From Massariosphaeria phaeospora (Eukaryota; Ascomycota; Dothideomycetes; Pleosporales): a DNA stretch of 64,000 nucleotides. The notes under the pieces were generated by a model. It saw only the letters and a list, made by a program, of their open reading frames with translations, ran no database searches and was not told the DNA's origin. A program made the position numbers and the translations under genes. Shown piece by piece: positions 1-9,712 of the stretch. The stretch's first letter is position 1. Every line of letters starts with the position of its first letter. The stretch spans positions 992,001 through 1,056,000 of the forward strand of contig JAADJZ010000007.1 in NCBI GenBank assembly GCA_011032825.1. Direction: 5' to 3'.

Positions 1-1502
1 AGGCATACTCGTAAATATGCTGTTCTCCACAGGACCAGGGGTACGGCGCAAAGTAAGGTGGAGATGCAGTACCTTTTTCTTCTTCTTTCTTAACGTTGCG
101 CTTGCTGAATTGCTTCCACCACGATGTCAGATCGCGCCTTGCGGACGCGGGTTCCGAAGCCGTTGGGGGCGGAGCGGGTTGAGGCTCCCCGTGGCGCGTC
201 CGCGGCGTGTGCGTGTGTGTGCCGGTCGGCATCGCAGACGAAAGCGACGAAGGCTGCGGCTCTGCGTTGTTCGTGTGCTGCGGGCTCTACCACCTCTTGC
301 CGTCCAGGTGGGTGGAGGCCTGGGGCCGGGCGCTAGGTATCCAGGCGAGGTACTTGTGTCCGGGGCCGCTACTCGGACAACGACGTCGCGTGTGGGTTGG
401 TGTCAAGATGTCCAAAGGGTGTCTCGCATGGGTTGTAATACAAGCAGAGCGTGTCGCGAAAGGACCTGGGAACGTCTAGGTGTGCTTGAGAGTGGGTAGG
501 CGTCAGCGACGAGGGCTTGGGGTCCGGTTTCTTGCGGTCGATGGCGGGCTAGTGAGAGTGAGTGGCTTCCGACAGGGCGCGCAGACGAGAGTGTCTGGTC
601 GCGTGTGGGGAATGCGCGGTGCGGGTGCGAGTGCGGGTGCGGGTCGCAAGATGTGTTGGCGCAAGAGCGGCGGTGGGTCGGGGTGGTGCTCGACACAGCG
701 GCGGGTCTCTCGAGCAACGCGACTCAGCGACAGCGGGACTGGCCAGGGACGACAGGGCTCAACAGCGGTAGGGGAACGGTATGGCGACGAGGAGGTGTGG
801 CGACGTCAAGGCATGCAGGGTCAGGCACTGCGAAGGGCAACGAGCGCGGCGTGGGTGAGCAAGTGGCAGGCCGAAGCTGCTCTGACGAGGGAGCTCTTGG
901 CGGTGGTGTTGTGGCTTGTCGGTCCGCGGTGCGCATCAGGGAAGACGGCCGGCCAGCCTCGGACGCGCGCAGGAGAGGAGCTGGCGCTGATGCTGATGCA
1001 GCACGCTTGATGACGGGGACGGCAGATGTCGCAGACTGGCAGTGGCCGGCGACGAGCAGCCTGCGGTCCCAGGTCCGAAGAGTGTGGTTGAATAATGAAG
1101 CCGCTGCCTGGGTGGGGGACAGGTACAGCTGCGCAGATGGCCGCCAGACCGCGGGACAACAATGGAACGGTGCGGTCGACGATGCTAAGATTAGAAAACT
1201 CGACGTGTGCTCACCGGCTCCGGGTAGGTTGCAGATGGCAATAGTCTTGTACCGCTGGTTCGAAGGCCATAGCAGTGCAGTTCGGCCGTCCGTCTGCTGG
1301 TGCTGGGTCCGCGCTAAGTAAGTAACGTTAGAGACAAAGCTCGCTTCCCAGAATTTGGGCCTAGGAAGCTTCGACAGAGTATCACGGGCATCATCGTCCA
1401 CTGTTTACCCACCACCCCTCAGCCAGTCACCGTCCTGTGCCTCGCCTCTCGTCAAGTCCCACACTCAACAATCACAACTACCCGCACCCTCCGCCCGCTA
1501 TC
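1..1502. other. GC-rich stretch without a recognised gene
   Basis: This stretch lies upstream of TIM9. Long open frames occur on both strands, but they are rich in Arg, Gly, Ala and Ser, overlap one another and show no domain. They look like by-products of high GC content. A run of GGGTGC/GAGTGC hexamers lies near 618-650. The last 100 bp are pyrimidine-rich, as expected for a fungal promoter and leader of the downstream gene. Confidence 0.5.
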
Positions 1503-1887
1503 ATGGAAGCGTAGGCAACCTCTTCCTCTGTCTGTCCGACCATCGCTGACCCAATGCAGCCTCACCCAGGCTGAACAGCGCGAGCTGGGAAACCGCATGG
1601 AGAAGAAGCAGATGAAGGAATTCATGAACGTACGAACTGTCCCGCGACATGCCGCCGCGCAACAACTGCCAAATTCGCTGACGCGGGCCTAGATGTATTC
1701 CAACCTCGTCCAGCGGTGTTTCGACGACTGCGTCAACGGCTTCGAGAGCAAGTCTCTGACCTCGCGCGAAGAGAGCTGCGTCATGCGATGCGTGGACAAG
1801 AACATGAAGGGCTCGCAGCGGCTGGGCGATCGATTCCAGGAACAAAACGCCGCCATGGCACAGTCTGGGGGCCTGCCAGGACGGTAG
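1503..1887 (+). CDS. TIM9: Mitochondrial intermembrane-space chaperone Tim9
   Basis: Small TIM chaperone. With Tim10 it forms a hexamer that escorts hydrophobic carrier precursors across the intermembrane space to the TIM22 complex. Three exons: 1503-1510, 1560-1629 and 1693-1887, with introns of 49 and 63 nt. The join gives a 90-residue protein starting MEALTQAEQ, the usual family length. The twin CX3C motifs are at C35/C39 and C55/C59, and the C-terminal RFQEQNAA block is typical of Tim9 rather than Tim10. The start was chosen because the 8-nt first exon restores the conserved N-terminus in phase. The uninterrupted frame alone would begin at the internal MYSNLVQRC. The gene looks intact. 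Confidence 0.93.
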
Positions 1888-2600
1888 ATACAATGTGTCT
1901 GCGATATCCGGCAAACTCTTCGAGTCCACTAGGGATGTGGCAGGTGGTTCTGCGCTGGAAGAAGTTCGGCATCGTACGGCTCCTGCGTCGGCCGTCTTGT
2001 CCCTGCTGTTCACAAGCTTTGAGCTTCCTACATGGAGGTCCACGCAGGCCGTTGTATAGTAATTCGATGTAGGATCTGGGTACACGGCGTAAGGCAATTC
2101 CTCTTACCGAATTATTTCCTCTAATGTTCACCTTAATCTTTTTCTAATAGCGTTGTTTGTGTAGTATGGTGATGTAGAGTCGCCAAGTACTCAATGCATC
2201 GTGCTTAGAGCACAGCCGATGCCCTCCTACGTTTGAGGGCGGGCGTTCTCTGGAATGCAACGTTTGTTTCCACAAGAGTGACGAGTCAGGATTAGCCGAG
2301 TAATCATGGTATCGTGAGGTAATGCGTGTTCGGCTTCACATTTTGGAAACACCAATGCTAGAGTCAGAGTCACAATACGACCAGACACGTTTGCAGTAGT
2401 CGTTGGCTCGCGGCCATTCTAGAGTTTTCGATAGGTGAATCATCGTCCGTTTATCTGATTGAAGTGGAATTAGATGTGGCGCATGATGCGGTGCTGCGCC
2501 ACGCCAATCAAACGCAGCTCCTTGGCTGTCGTAATGGCGTCGACTGCCCAGCACCCAGCTGTTTGACCTGCCAGGTTTCCTTTGTCACCTAACACCCGCG
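1888..2600. other. Intergenic region after TIM9
   Basis: 3' region of TIM9 and promoter side of the next small gene. Short antisense frames are present but none has a domain or a plausible splice structure. Confidence 0.5.
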
Positions 2601-2608
2601 TATATAAA
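2601..2608 (+). promoter_or_regulatory. TATA box of the small spliced gene
   Basis: A perfect TATATAAA lies 121 bp upstream of the ATG at 2729. It is followed by a C/T-rich, CAAC-containing leader typical of strongly expressed fungal genes. The spacing leaves a leader of roughly 90 nt. Confidence 0.5.
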
Positions 2609-2728
2609 CCAACACCGCCCTCGGATCACCTCTTCAAACTTCCCTATCCGACTGCAGAGCATCTCTCTACCAAAGTCTCACACCCACATCCCCAACAACT
2701 CTACTTCCCCGCCCAACTCGTCGTCGCT

Positions 2729-2913
2729 ATGGGTTTCATGTGGACAAAAGGCTTCGGTGGCCGTCACGCTGGTGAGCAGCTATACCCCTAGTCACATCGC
2801 ATCGTTTGGTACAGTGCTGACCCGGTGCAGGTGGTGGTGTAGTCGTCGACAAGCACGGTGTCCGTCGTGCGCCGTTCCGTTTCTCGCTGGGACGCTTCAG
2901 CTGCTTCCGCTAA
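2729..2913 (+). CDS. Small spliced protein of 41 residues, function unknown
   Basis: Two exons, 2729-2771 and 2831-2913, flank a 59-nt GTGAGC...GTGCAG intron. The joined frame encodes 41 residues starting MGFMWTKGFGG. It has a glycine run followed by a VVVDK segment and a basic, Phe-rich tail ending FSLGRFSCFR. There is no signal peptide or clear membrane helix. A TATA box and a pyrimidine-rich leader precede it, and a second intron-like segment (2946-2996, GTACGT...TGCCAG) follows the stop. This suggests a real spliced transcript with an intron in the 3' UTR. I do not recognise the family. A non-coding spliced RNA is the main alternative. Confidence 0.5.
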
Positions 2914-3447
2914 ACGCTCCACAACTTTGACGACTTCACGATCACGTACGTTAAACTAAGCGCAAAGCGCATATACAGCTGCTGACATCTTGCCAGCTCC
3001 TCCAACACATCCTACGAGATCTGTCTTCCTCAATACCACTACTTCGACATAGGCGTCAACGGAAACCTGTGCACACAGCATTGTGTCGCATGCGCGGAGG
3101 AACGGGCGGACGCTCTTGGTTGTCTTTCAGCATTGAGTTTTGGTTTACTGGGTTATATCCACGGGCTTCTGATACCCTGCATAGCATAATATATTAATTC
3201 GTAAACTTCGCAGTACTGCTCAACTAGGTGGTGTGATGTGGCACGTCTTCAATGGTTGGCGCGTAGAGCGGTGAATCGCCATGGACCGCTAGGCATGCTA
3301 CCGCAGAACTGCCAATGGCTATGACGTCATGACGGCACCAGCCACATGCAGTTGCCCAGGTGGTCTTAGACTACGAAGCTTCGCTCCTCACAAAAAAATT
3401 TGGCAATGGGAGAGTATCGTCAGGGCGGCACTACCAAATTTGGCAAC
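2914..3447. other. Intergenic region with a possible 3'-UTR intron
   Basis: Contains the candidate intron 2946-2996 with a GCTGAC branch-like site. Beyond about 3180 it is the promoter side of the racemase-family gene. No other gene was seen. Confidence 0.4.
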
Positions 3448-4230
3448 ATGCGCTCGATACTCATCGTCAACCCTAACTCGACCGAGTCCATGACCAATGG
3501 CTTGAAGCCCTTGGTAGACTCCTTGCAGTTCAAAGATGTTAATCGACACCGCTTCACCAATGCTACTCAGACTGACCACAGCTAGCAGACCGCGCACGAA
3601 TACTTTACCGCACCTTCTGGGCCCAAGAGCATCAACAACGAAGACGATGCGGCCGAGAGCGTGAGCCACTGCCTTCCCGGTCTGCAAGCCGTCCTGGACC
3701 AACACGATGGCTATCTCGTTGCGTGTTACTCGCACCACCCTCTCGTCCCACTTCTCAAAGAGCAGTCGGCAGTCAAGAAAAGCCGCAAGCCAGTCACGGG
3801 TATCTTCGAAGCGAGTGTGGGCGCCAGTCTTCAGATCATACATCCAGAGGAGAAGTTTGGCATCGTCAGCACCGGCAAGGTCTGGGAGAAGATACTATCG
3901 GAAGCGGTCGTCGGGTTCCTGGGGATAGGATCCGAGGCTAGCAAGCGCTTCGCTGGTGTAGAGACAACGGGGCTGAACGCGACGGACTTGCACGACGCAC
4001 CGCCAGAGGAGGTTAGAAAGCGTATGAAGGACGCTGTGAAGCGACTGCTGAAGAAAGGAAAGATTGGCGCTATATGTCTAGGTTGCGCCGGAATGTCGGG
4101 AATGGACAGTATGGTGAGGGAGGCTTGCGTAGAGGAACTGGGAGAGGATGAAGGGCATGGAATCAGGATCGTGGATGGTGTCCAAGCCGGTGTTGCATGG
4201 CTCGAGGGAGCTGTTCGAGCTGGGTGGTAG
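3448..4230 (+). CDS. Asp/Glu/hydantoin racemase family protein (DCG1-like)
   Basis: Cytosolic amino-acid or hydantoin racemase-type protein. The family uses two cysteines for cofactor-independent proton exchange. Yeast Dcg1 is associated with allantoin/nitrogen catabolism genes. Exons are 3448-3537 and 3589-4230, giving 243 residues. The genomic frame carries a TAG at 3583-3585, but it lies inside a 51-nt segment, 3538-3588 (GTTAAT...CTGAC...CTAGCAG). Removing this segment restores the family join QFKD-TAHEYFTAPSGP. Visible motifs are the N-terminal ILIVNPNST, C76 in VACYS and C196 in CLGCAGMSG. The 5' splice site is weak. If it is not spliced, the gene would be a nonsense allele. Confidence 0.8.
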
Positions 4231-4575
4231 AATCGCACTGCAATCGGAAAATATTCGACGAACTGCATAACTATTACCATGTTATAAACACATCCTAACA
4301 TCTGCATCTAATATTGCTACGAAAAGGCTTTCGGTTTTGGCAATGACGTAACGAGGTGCTTAGTCGTGCACCTAACAGCACCCGCATATTCCGCGCCCGG
4401 CCTCTTGCACCCTTCTTCATTTCTTCAACACGTCTCAGACACATCTTGAAGCCTTCTTAGACCCTCCCTATTTCTAACCTCAAACGCCTGGCACACGGTG
4501 TTTCCCCCACCTTGGCGACTCCAGCTTGATAACAACACGGTTCCCCGCGATTCGAATCCCCCTAGAGCACTAAAG

Positions 4576-5964
4576 ATGAACGAGACCGCAGAATACCGTA
4601 CGACCATTACTTCGCTTCCAAACGAACTACTCCTTCAGATTGCATCGCACCTAGAACTGCAGCCTCCTTCAATTACGAAGTTCGCACACAAACCCTCATC
4701 TGGTCTGACGGATGCAGAAGCTGGCCCGCTCAAAGCTTTGTCCGCAGTATCATGGCGTTGGAGAAAGATCGTCCTCCCCATACTATTTCGTTACTCTCGC
4801 ATCGCACTTGACAGAGAGCCGCAGTGGGTGCCTATCGACGCACGACTCATCGAGACTCTGCAGAGCCAACTAACCAAACTAAGCAACCATGAGTTACAGA
4901 TATACACAAGGATGCGCAGCAGGTTCAAAAGTACGTCGATGTTCGCATTCAACGAAGCCTTTGATGACGTCCTCATTACTCTTTGCCGGATTCGAGATGG
5001 GGATGAGTTTTTGAAGTCAGTTCCCCATATTCACTGGCTTCCGCATCTACCGAAGAGCTATGCGGACTTTGGAACATTTGTCGTCCAGCACAACTTGAAG
5101 AATCATATCAAGAGCTTAGTGCTTATGACGGAGAAAGAATATGAGCTACAACATGTCGTTACAGCAGAGGCGCCTCTGAGCCGGGCTGTGGCCGAGATCT
5201 GGTCCCAAATCTTCTCTTGTCTTGAACCGTCACGGGTTGTTGTTGCTGCACCACCAAGCACTCTCGCAGGACTTTTGGATACCCAAATGCTCAGTTCAGA
5301 TACCTGGGCATTCGACATGAACATGCACTACATCGAACTTGTTCATGATGAACGAACTCACATTGGGCACCGAAACTCTTCGTGTCGCCCCTGGGACACC
5401 ACTCTCATCCATCGGAAACCATGGTCGCATCTGGGGTATAATGAAGGTTCATCAATCACTGCATATAGCACTTACGAGTACCACCTCAAGCAATCGCCAA
5501 AGATACTCTACCTGACTCTTCTACGCTTAGCCAAGGAAACTCAGGACTGCTGCAACATTCGGTCCTTCTCGTTCATCGGCGTCTTCCCCTTCGGCACCAA
5601 TGTAACAGCCATAATCCGGGCGCTCCATAGAGTGCGCACCCTACGAGATGTACACTTCAAGCTTGCTCCTGGGCTAGAAAACGACTTGTTAAGTACGCCG
5701 GGTAAAATGGGTAGGGCCTTGCCTTCAGATCTTTGGCTCGAGTGGAGTGATTGTTACAAGATCATTGCGAGCTTCCTCGGCGTGTACGAGTTTCAGGACG
5801 GGTCAGTGTTCAGAAGCGGTGATTGCGAGGGGGACTGGTCAGCAAACGAAGTTGAGAGTTTCCAGCAGTTGTTACCGAATAAAGGAGCTGGGTGGCGCAA
5901 GATCGAGCTCGGTGTTTGGGCCAGAGACCATGGACAAGACGAAGACTTAGTGCCTATGACGTAA
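4576..5964 (+). CDS. F-box domain protein
   Basis: An intronless frame of 462 residues. The N-terminus carries an F-box (SLPNELLLQIASHLE, about residues 14-28). This motif normally binds Skp1 in SCF ubiquitin ligases, with the rest of the protein choosing the substrate. The remainder shows no WD or LRR repeats. It resembles the many fungal F-box proteins with an unassigned C-terminal region. The ATG at 4576 was chosen because it directly precedes the F-box. The frame is open upstream to 4498 without an earlier ATG. The target is unknown. Confidence 0.75.
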   Translation: MNETAEYRTTITSLPNELLLQIASHLELQPPSITKFAHKPSSGLTDAEAGPLKALSAVSWRWRKIVLPILFRYSRIALDREPQWVPIDARLIETLQSQLTKLSNHELQIYTRMRSRFKSTSMFAFNEAFDDVLITLCRIRDGDEFLKSVPHIHWLPHLPKSYADFGTFVVQHNLKNHIKSLVLMTEKEYELQHVVTAEAPLSRAVAEIWSQIFSCLEPSRVVVAAPPSTLAGLLDTQMLSSDTWAFDMNMHYIELVHDERTHIGHRNSSCRPWDTTLIHRKPWSHLGYNEGSSITAYSTYEYHLKQSPKILYLTLLRLAKETQDCCNIRSFSFIGVFPFGTNVTAIIRALHRVRTLRDVHFKLAPGLENDLLSTPGKMGRALPSDLWLEWSDCYKIIASFLGVYEFQDGSVFRSGDCEGDWSANEVESFQQLLPNKGAGWRKIELGVWARDHGQDEDLVPMT

Positions 5965-6476
5965 CACCGTCAATATTGCAAAGAAGATAGGATACTGTGA
6001 GGGTCAGTACAGGTATGCGATCATGGTTCTGTTCTCATAGTCGAACTCCTACAATAATCTTTTACATACCTCCCCTGATAGCTAAATTTATTTGGCTACT
6101 CGTACTTGACTAGAAGCTGACTTGTTCTAAGAGTCCAACCTGCTGCTATCCATGATTTAGCCCGGCTACTTACTATGAGCCCCTCAAAAGCGCTTCATAT
6201 AAAGTTACAGGGCCAAAATGTGGGGTCCACATTTTGCCGTTGATGGAAATCCTCACATACCCGGTTCAATCTCCAGTTAATCACGGCATGCTCTCCACAT
6301 CCCTCATCCTAATCACTGTAGACTCGGCAATCTTGCGGGTCGCACCATGCCTTCTCAGATAAAAGCTGTCCATCTTAGCTCAGGAGAATGCTGTCGAGGC
6401 AGATGATCGGACATTTTCAGATACCCTATACTCGACCGACTCCTTTAACTACAGCTAAACCAAAAGCGTCGCCACT
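5965..6476. other. Intergenic region upstream of the DUF8021-like gene
   Basis: AT-richer spacer with a TATA-like CATATAAAG near 6196-6204 and a perfect short inverted repeat at 6214-6236. No coding potential was recognised. Confidence 0.5.
6214..6236. repeat. Perfect 10-bp inverted repeat with 3-bp spacer
   Basis: CAAAATGTGG and its exact reverse complement are separated by GGT. The repeat sits about 240 bp upstream of the secreted-protein gene at 6477. It could be a dimeric transcription-factor site or a chance palindrome. Confidence 0.45.
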
Positions 6477-7313
6477 ATGGTTTCCTCAATCCTAAGATCA
6501 ATGGTACTCTTTAGCTTCTACACCTCTCTCGCCGTATCAATTCCTTTCTCCAGCAGAGCAGACTGTACCAAAGCCCTGCTTTCCTCAGCCGCAGACGCCT
6601 ACGTCGCCGCGCAAACCGCAGGCTCGATCACCGCTCTCCAACCCCTCCTCTCCAGCAACTTCACCTACGAAGAAAACAACAAAGTGATCCCCCACCAGCA
6701 AGGCGTCCTGCACAAACCTCTGAAGCTCGACCACCGCCGCACAAACTACGACCTCGTCGCCTGCGCAACCTACACCGAGCTCGTCTCCGCCAACGGCCCC
6801 TACGTCATCGGCACCCAGATCCGCCACGCCCCAGACGGAACGATCGCGAAGATCGACTCCGTGTCCACGACAACGAATGCCTGGCTCTTCAACGCGACCA
6901 AGACGCTCGAGTTCATCAACAAAGAGTCCTGGCCGCCCATCCCAGCTGCCAAGCGCGACGCCCGCGCGGCCATCCAAGCCGCCGGCGACGCCTACATGGA
7001 CATGTGGTCGTCGGCCACAGCGCACACGCTCGTCCCCTGGGGCACGCCCTGCGTGCGGCTCGAGGGCTCCGCGTACACGGGCAGTGGCCAGGCCAACGAC
7101 TCGTGCCAGCCCGGGATCCCGTCAAACCACTCGCAGGCGCCGAATTCGCGGCGCAGGTATGTGATTGACGAGGAGATGGGGAGTGTGCATATTCTGTGCG
7201 TGTGGGAGCATATGATGAATGCGGCGGATGGCCATGAGTTTCGGTTGGAGGGCGGGAAGTTGCGGTTTGTGCATACGATGACGGAGTGTGGGGGGAAGGT
7301 TTGTAGATTGTAG
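6477..7313 (+). CDS. Secreted DUF8021-type protein
   Basis: A 278-residue protein with an N-terminal signal peptide (hydrophobic core about residues 7-22, cleavage before the first Cys region). It is intronless. The body matches my memory of the fungal secreted DUF8021 family: a TYEENN segment, the YVIGTQIR strand, the IDSVSTTTNAWLFNA block, the repeated AIQAAGDAYMDM helix, VPWGTPCVRLEGSAYTG, and a C-terminal EFRLEGGKLRFVHTMT. NTF2-like folds are likely, with several paired cysteines and N-glycosylation sequons. It probably acts outside the cell, but the biochemical role is unknown. Codon usage is strongly C-ending, suggesting good expression. Confidence 0.8.
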   Translation: MVSSILRSMVLFSFYTSLAVSIPFSSRADCTKALLSSAADAYVAAQTAGSITALQPLLSSNFTYEENNKVIPHQQGVLHKPLKLDHRRTNYDLVACATYTELVSANGPYVIGTQIRHAPDGTIAKIDSVSTTTNAWLFNATKTLEFINKESWPPIPAAKRDARAAIQAAGDAYMDMWSSATAHTLVPWGTPCVRLEGSAYTGSGQANDSCQPGIPSNHSQAPNSRRRYVIDEEMGSVHILCVWEHMMNAADGHEFRLEGGKLRFVHTMTECGGKVCRL

Positions 7314-7665
7314 GTTGGGAGATGGGATGGTAGTGTTATGGCTGTCATTACTGTATCAAGTTGAGAACTTGCGTTGAAAAATGGTATGAATATGTGCGTG
7401 TGTGGTTTATCCGGGCGATTGGTGGCCTGCGTGATAGCCTTCTCCACACAGCTCTGATAGACATTCCGCTAGAGAAGGAAAATCAAAACCTACCATCTGA
7501 TACATACATACAGCACCCAGGTCCAGCTGCGTCACCGTGCCCATGGTTGCGAGGTAGTTTGCGTCACGGCTAACTAGCGCGGCAACCTCACTTGAGCTGT
7601 AATCGACACTTTTTCGCCAAGGGCCGCAAGCCTGCCCGATTAGGAAGGTTGGGGGCGAGGACCGA

Positions 7666-7760
7666 CATGGGACGACGCTGGCGGACATGGGACGAAGGCT
7701 GGCGGACATGGGATGAAGCTGGTGGACATGGGATGAAGCTAGTGGGCATGGGACGAAGGC
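7666..7760. repeat. Minisatellite of about 20 bp, 4-5 copies
   Basis: Tandem units based on CATGGGACGAAGCTGGCGGA. There are four near-complete copies of 20-21 bp and a partial fifth, diverging by a few substitutions each. Confidence 0.8.
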
Positions 7761-7776
7761 GCCAAGGAACTTCAGG

Positions 7777-7804
7777 ACCACGACCACGACCACGACCACG
7801 ACCA
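7777..7804. repeat. ACCACG hexamer repeat
   Basis: Just over four perfect copies of the hexamer ACCACG, directly downstream of the minisatellite. Confidence 0.85.
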
Positions 7805-8049
7805 TGATTTACGCGATCAAGAAATTTGAGTGTGGGGAGTGATGTCGGCGACCCTAAATACAGTTATACTTTCATTGATACAATGCTTTCACGATATCAC
7901 TTACAAGTGTCGCAAGTGCGCCAGTTACCTTCCCAATATCAAGTGTAATATGGACTCGCGCCTTCCTGGTTCTCGAATTCCTACGAACATAGAACACCGC
8001 AGCGATCACGCTGAATGCTAACACCCGTCTCGCACCCCTACAAACTAAA

Positions 8050-9036
8050 CTACGAACCAACATGTCGCCGTGCCCTCGCCTCGCACAGCACCCGCCGACA
8101 CACCGGACACGCACTCGAATTCGCCATCGCCGACCGGTTGACCCACAGGTCCAGACAATCGCCATGGAACAGATGCATGCAGACCGTCGCAACCACCTTC
8201 TCCGCACGACCCATGTGCTCCGTGATCTCGTGCGCACACACGCCGCACGTCGCGTCCTGCGCCGGCATTTCACTGATCGGGCTGCAGAAGTGCGAGCGCG
8301 GCACCGCATGGCCGGTGGGTTCGTACTCGGTGGGCGCGTACTGGGTCGTCGAAGAACCGCCTACTTGCAGGCCGTTGTTGTCGACAGCGAAATTAGGTTG
8401 GAGGCCGAGGGCCATTGCTTCGGCCGCGGGCATGAAGGTGAGGAAGGGGGCGCTGGGCGCGGCGCGGCATTCGGCGTGGTAGGCGTCGGATAGCGCGGTC
8501 ACGGCGCCGTATCCGAAGGTCGCGCCGTATAAATGGTGGCGGACGGCTTCGCTCATGGCGACGTGGAAGTCTACCCACGCTGGATTAGTGTAATCCAGTG
8601 CCCAGTGCTGGAAGTTTATCGCTAGAACGCCAGGGACGTCTCGCGGGAACGGGAGTATACCAGTGGCTTCGAACATGTGCATGAGAAGGGCTGTGAGTTG
8701 CTTGATGAACAGCTGGCCGGGGATGTGGATGCCGTTCCCTCGAGGCCAGTTGCAGCACAGGTACGAGATGAGGTTTTCTTGAATGTGAGCGAGAATGCTG
8801 GGAGAGGGTCGCTGCATGAACATAGTGGACAGGCTCACGGTGGCTTTCATGATGAGGCCGAGGAGACGGCCGAGCGCCTCGGGGTTGAGGTGCGGGGCGG
8901 AGTCGAGGGTGGTGAATAAACTCGGGAAGAGCTCGTGCACGACTAGCCGGTATTTTGAGCTTAGTGGTGGGAGAAGCAGGGCGTTGAACCAAGTGATCAG
9001 TTGGATTAACCGACGTGGGGGTTGAAGGCCGAACAT
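8050..9036 (-). CDS. RING-H2 zinc finger protein, putative E3 ubiquitin ligase
   Basis: A 328-residue intronless protein. The C-terminus (about residues 264-318) is a RING-H2 finger: CGVC, then CMHLFHGDCLDLW, then CPVCRRVLC. The long loops are compatible with C3H2C3 zinc binding, as in E2-binding ubiquitin ligases. The N-terminal 200 residues are helical and leucine-rich with no recognised domain. Short amphipathic or hydrophobic segments such as LIQLITWFNALLLPPL are too polar for a confident membrane anchor. The ATG at 9036 is the first in frame. The substrate is unknown. The downstream gene is convergent. Confidence 0.8.
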   Translation of the reverse strand: MFGLQPPRRLIQLITWFNALLLPPLSSKYRLVVHELFPSLFTTLDSAPHLNPEALGRLLGLIMKATVSLSTMFMQRPSPSILAHIQENLISYLCCNWPRGNGIHIPGQLFIKQLTALLMHMFEATGILPFPRDVPGVLAINFQHWALDYTNPAWVDFHVAMSEAVRHHLYGATFGYGAVTALSDAYHAECRAAPSAPFLTFMPAAEAMALGLQPNFAVDNNGLQVGGSSTTQYAPTEYEPTGHAVPRSHFCSPISEMPAQDATCGVCAHEITEHMGRAEKVVATVCMHLFHGDCLDLWVNRSAMANSSACPVCRRVLCEARARRHVGS

Positions 9037-9712
9037 CGTGGGGTAGGGTGTAGCTGGGAGGGTGAGGTTGTTAGTGTGAGGCGGTGGGTCGGTTTATGTA
9101 GTAGAGACGAGTATAGGACATGTTAGGGGACAATAGAAGGTCGTTGTGCTGATGGTGAACAATGCTAGAGTCCTATTAGTAACCCCTTGATAATCGTAGC
9201 AGGTACTATCTCCCAGTAGAATATTCTGGCACAGACTCCACCTGCACTGATTTCCTTACTCTTCCAGAGCTACCTAGGTATGGGACTACCCATGCCTGGA
9301 GGATTAGTTTTGCTTAACCGTCAGCCTAGATCGCAGTTCGAGAAAGCAGGTACAGTACACTTTGTCAAAGTACAAACAAGAAACAAGAACTCGGAATGTG
9401 ATAGTGATAGATTAGAACACCCTTCCTGTCCATGAAATTCGAAAGGGGGTATGTATAATAATAGGATGCTTCCGCGAAAATATATAGCAGTCTCGAACAT
9501 GCATCCAGCATGCTAGAAGCAATTCGAAATATTCGCCGAATAGATGAAACAATGAAATACAGCCCCCTATATAGAGTATGAAAATGAAAATGCGAAATCG
9601 AGTGAAGTTTTGTCGTTCTCGTTGCGGTGGGTAAGGAACGGCTGCTACGAATAACATTGTTATTCCATCTTGAAGACCAGCGATCCAGTGAAGAAACTGT
9701 AGAATGAGCTTT
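9037..9712. other. Intergenic spacer between RING-H2 and SHG1-like genes
   Basis: AT-rich. It holds the promoter side of the RING-H2 gene and the 3' region of the SHG1-like gene, both on the minus strand. No recognised gene. Confidence 0.5.

Larger units (their letters stand above)
7314..8049. other. Intergenic region with minisatellite repeats
   Basis: Spacer between two gene 3' ends (DUF8021-type on + and RING-H2 on -). It contains a 20-bp minisatellite and a CCACGA hexamer run. Frames crossing the repeats only encode Arg/Trp- or Arg/Pro-type repeats and are not treated as genes. Confidence 0.55.

Noticed and set aside
724..1401. 225-codon minus-strand frame upstream of TIM9
   Set aside because: Low-complexity Ser/Ala/Pro/Arg composition, no domain, overlaps other long frames on both strands; explained by GC content.
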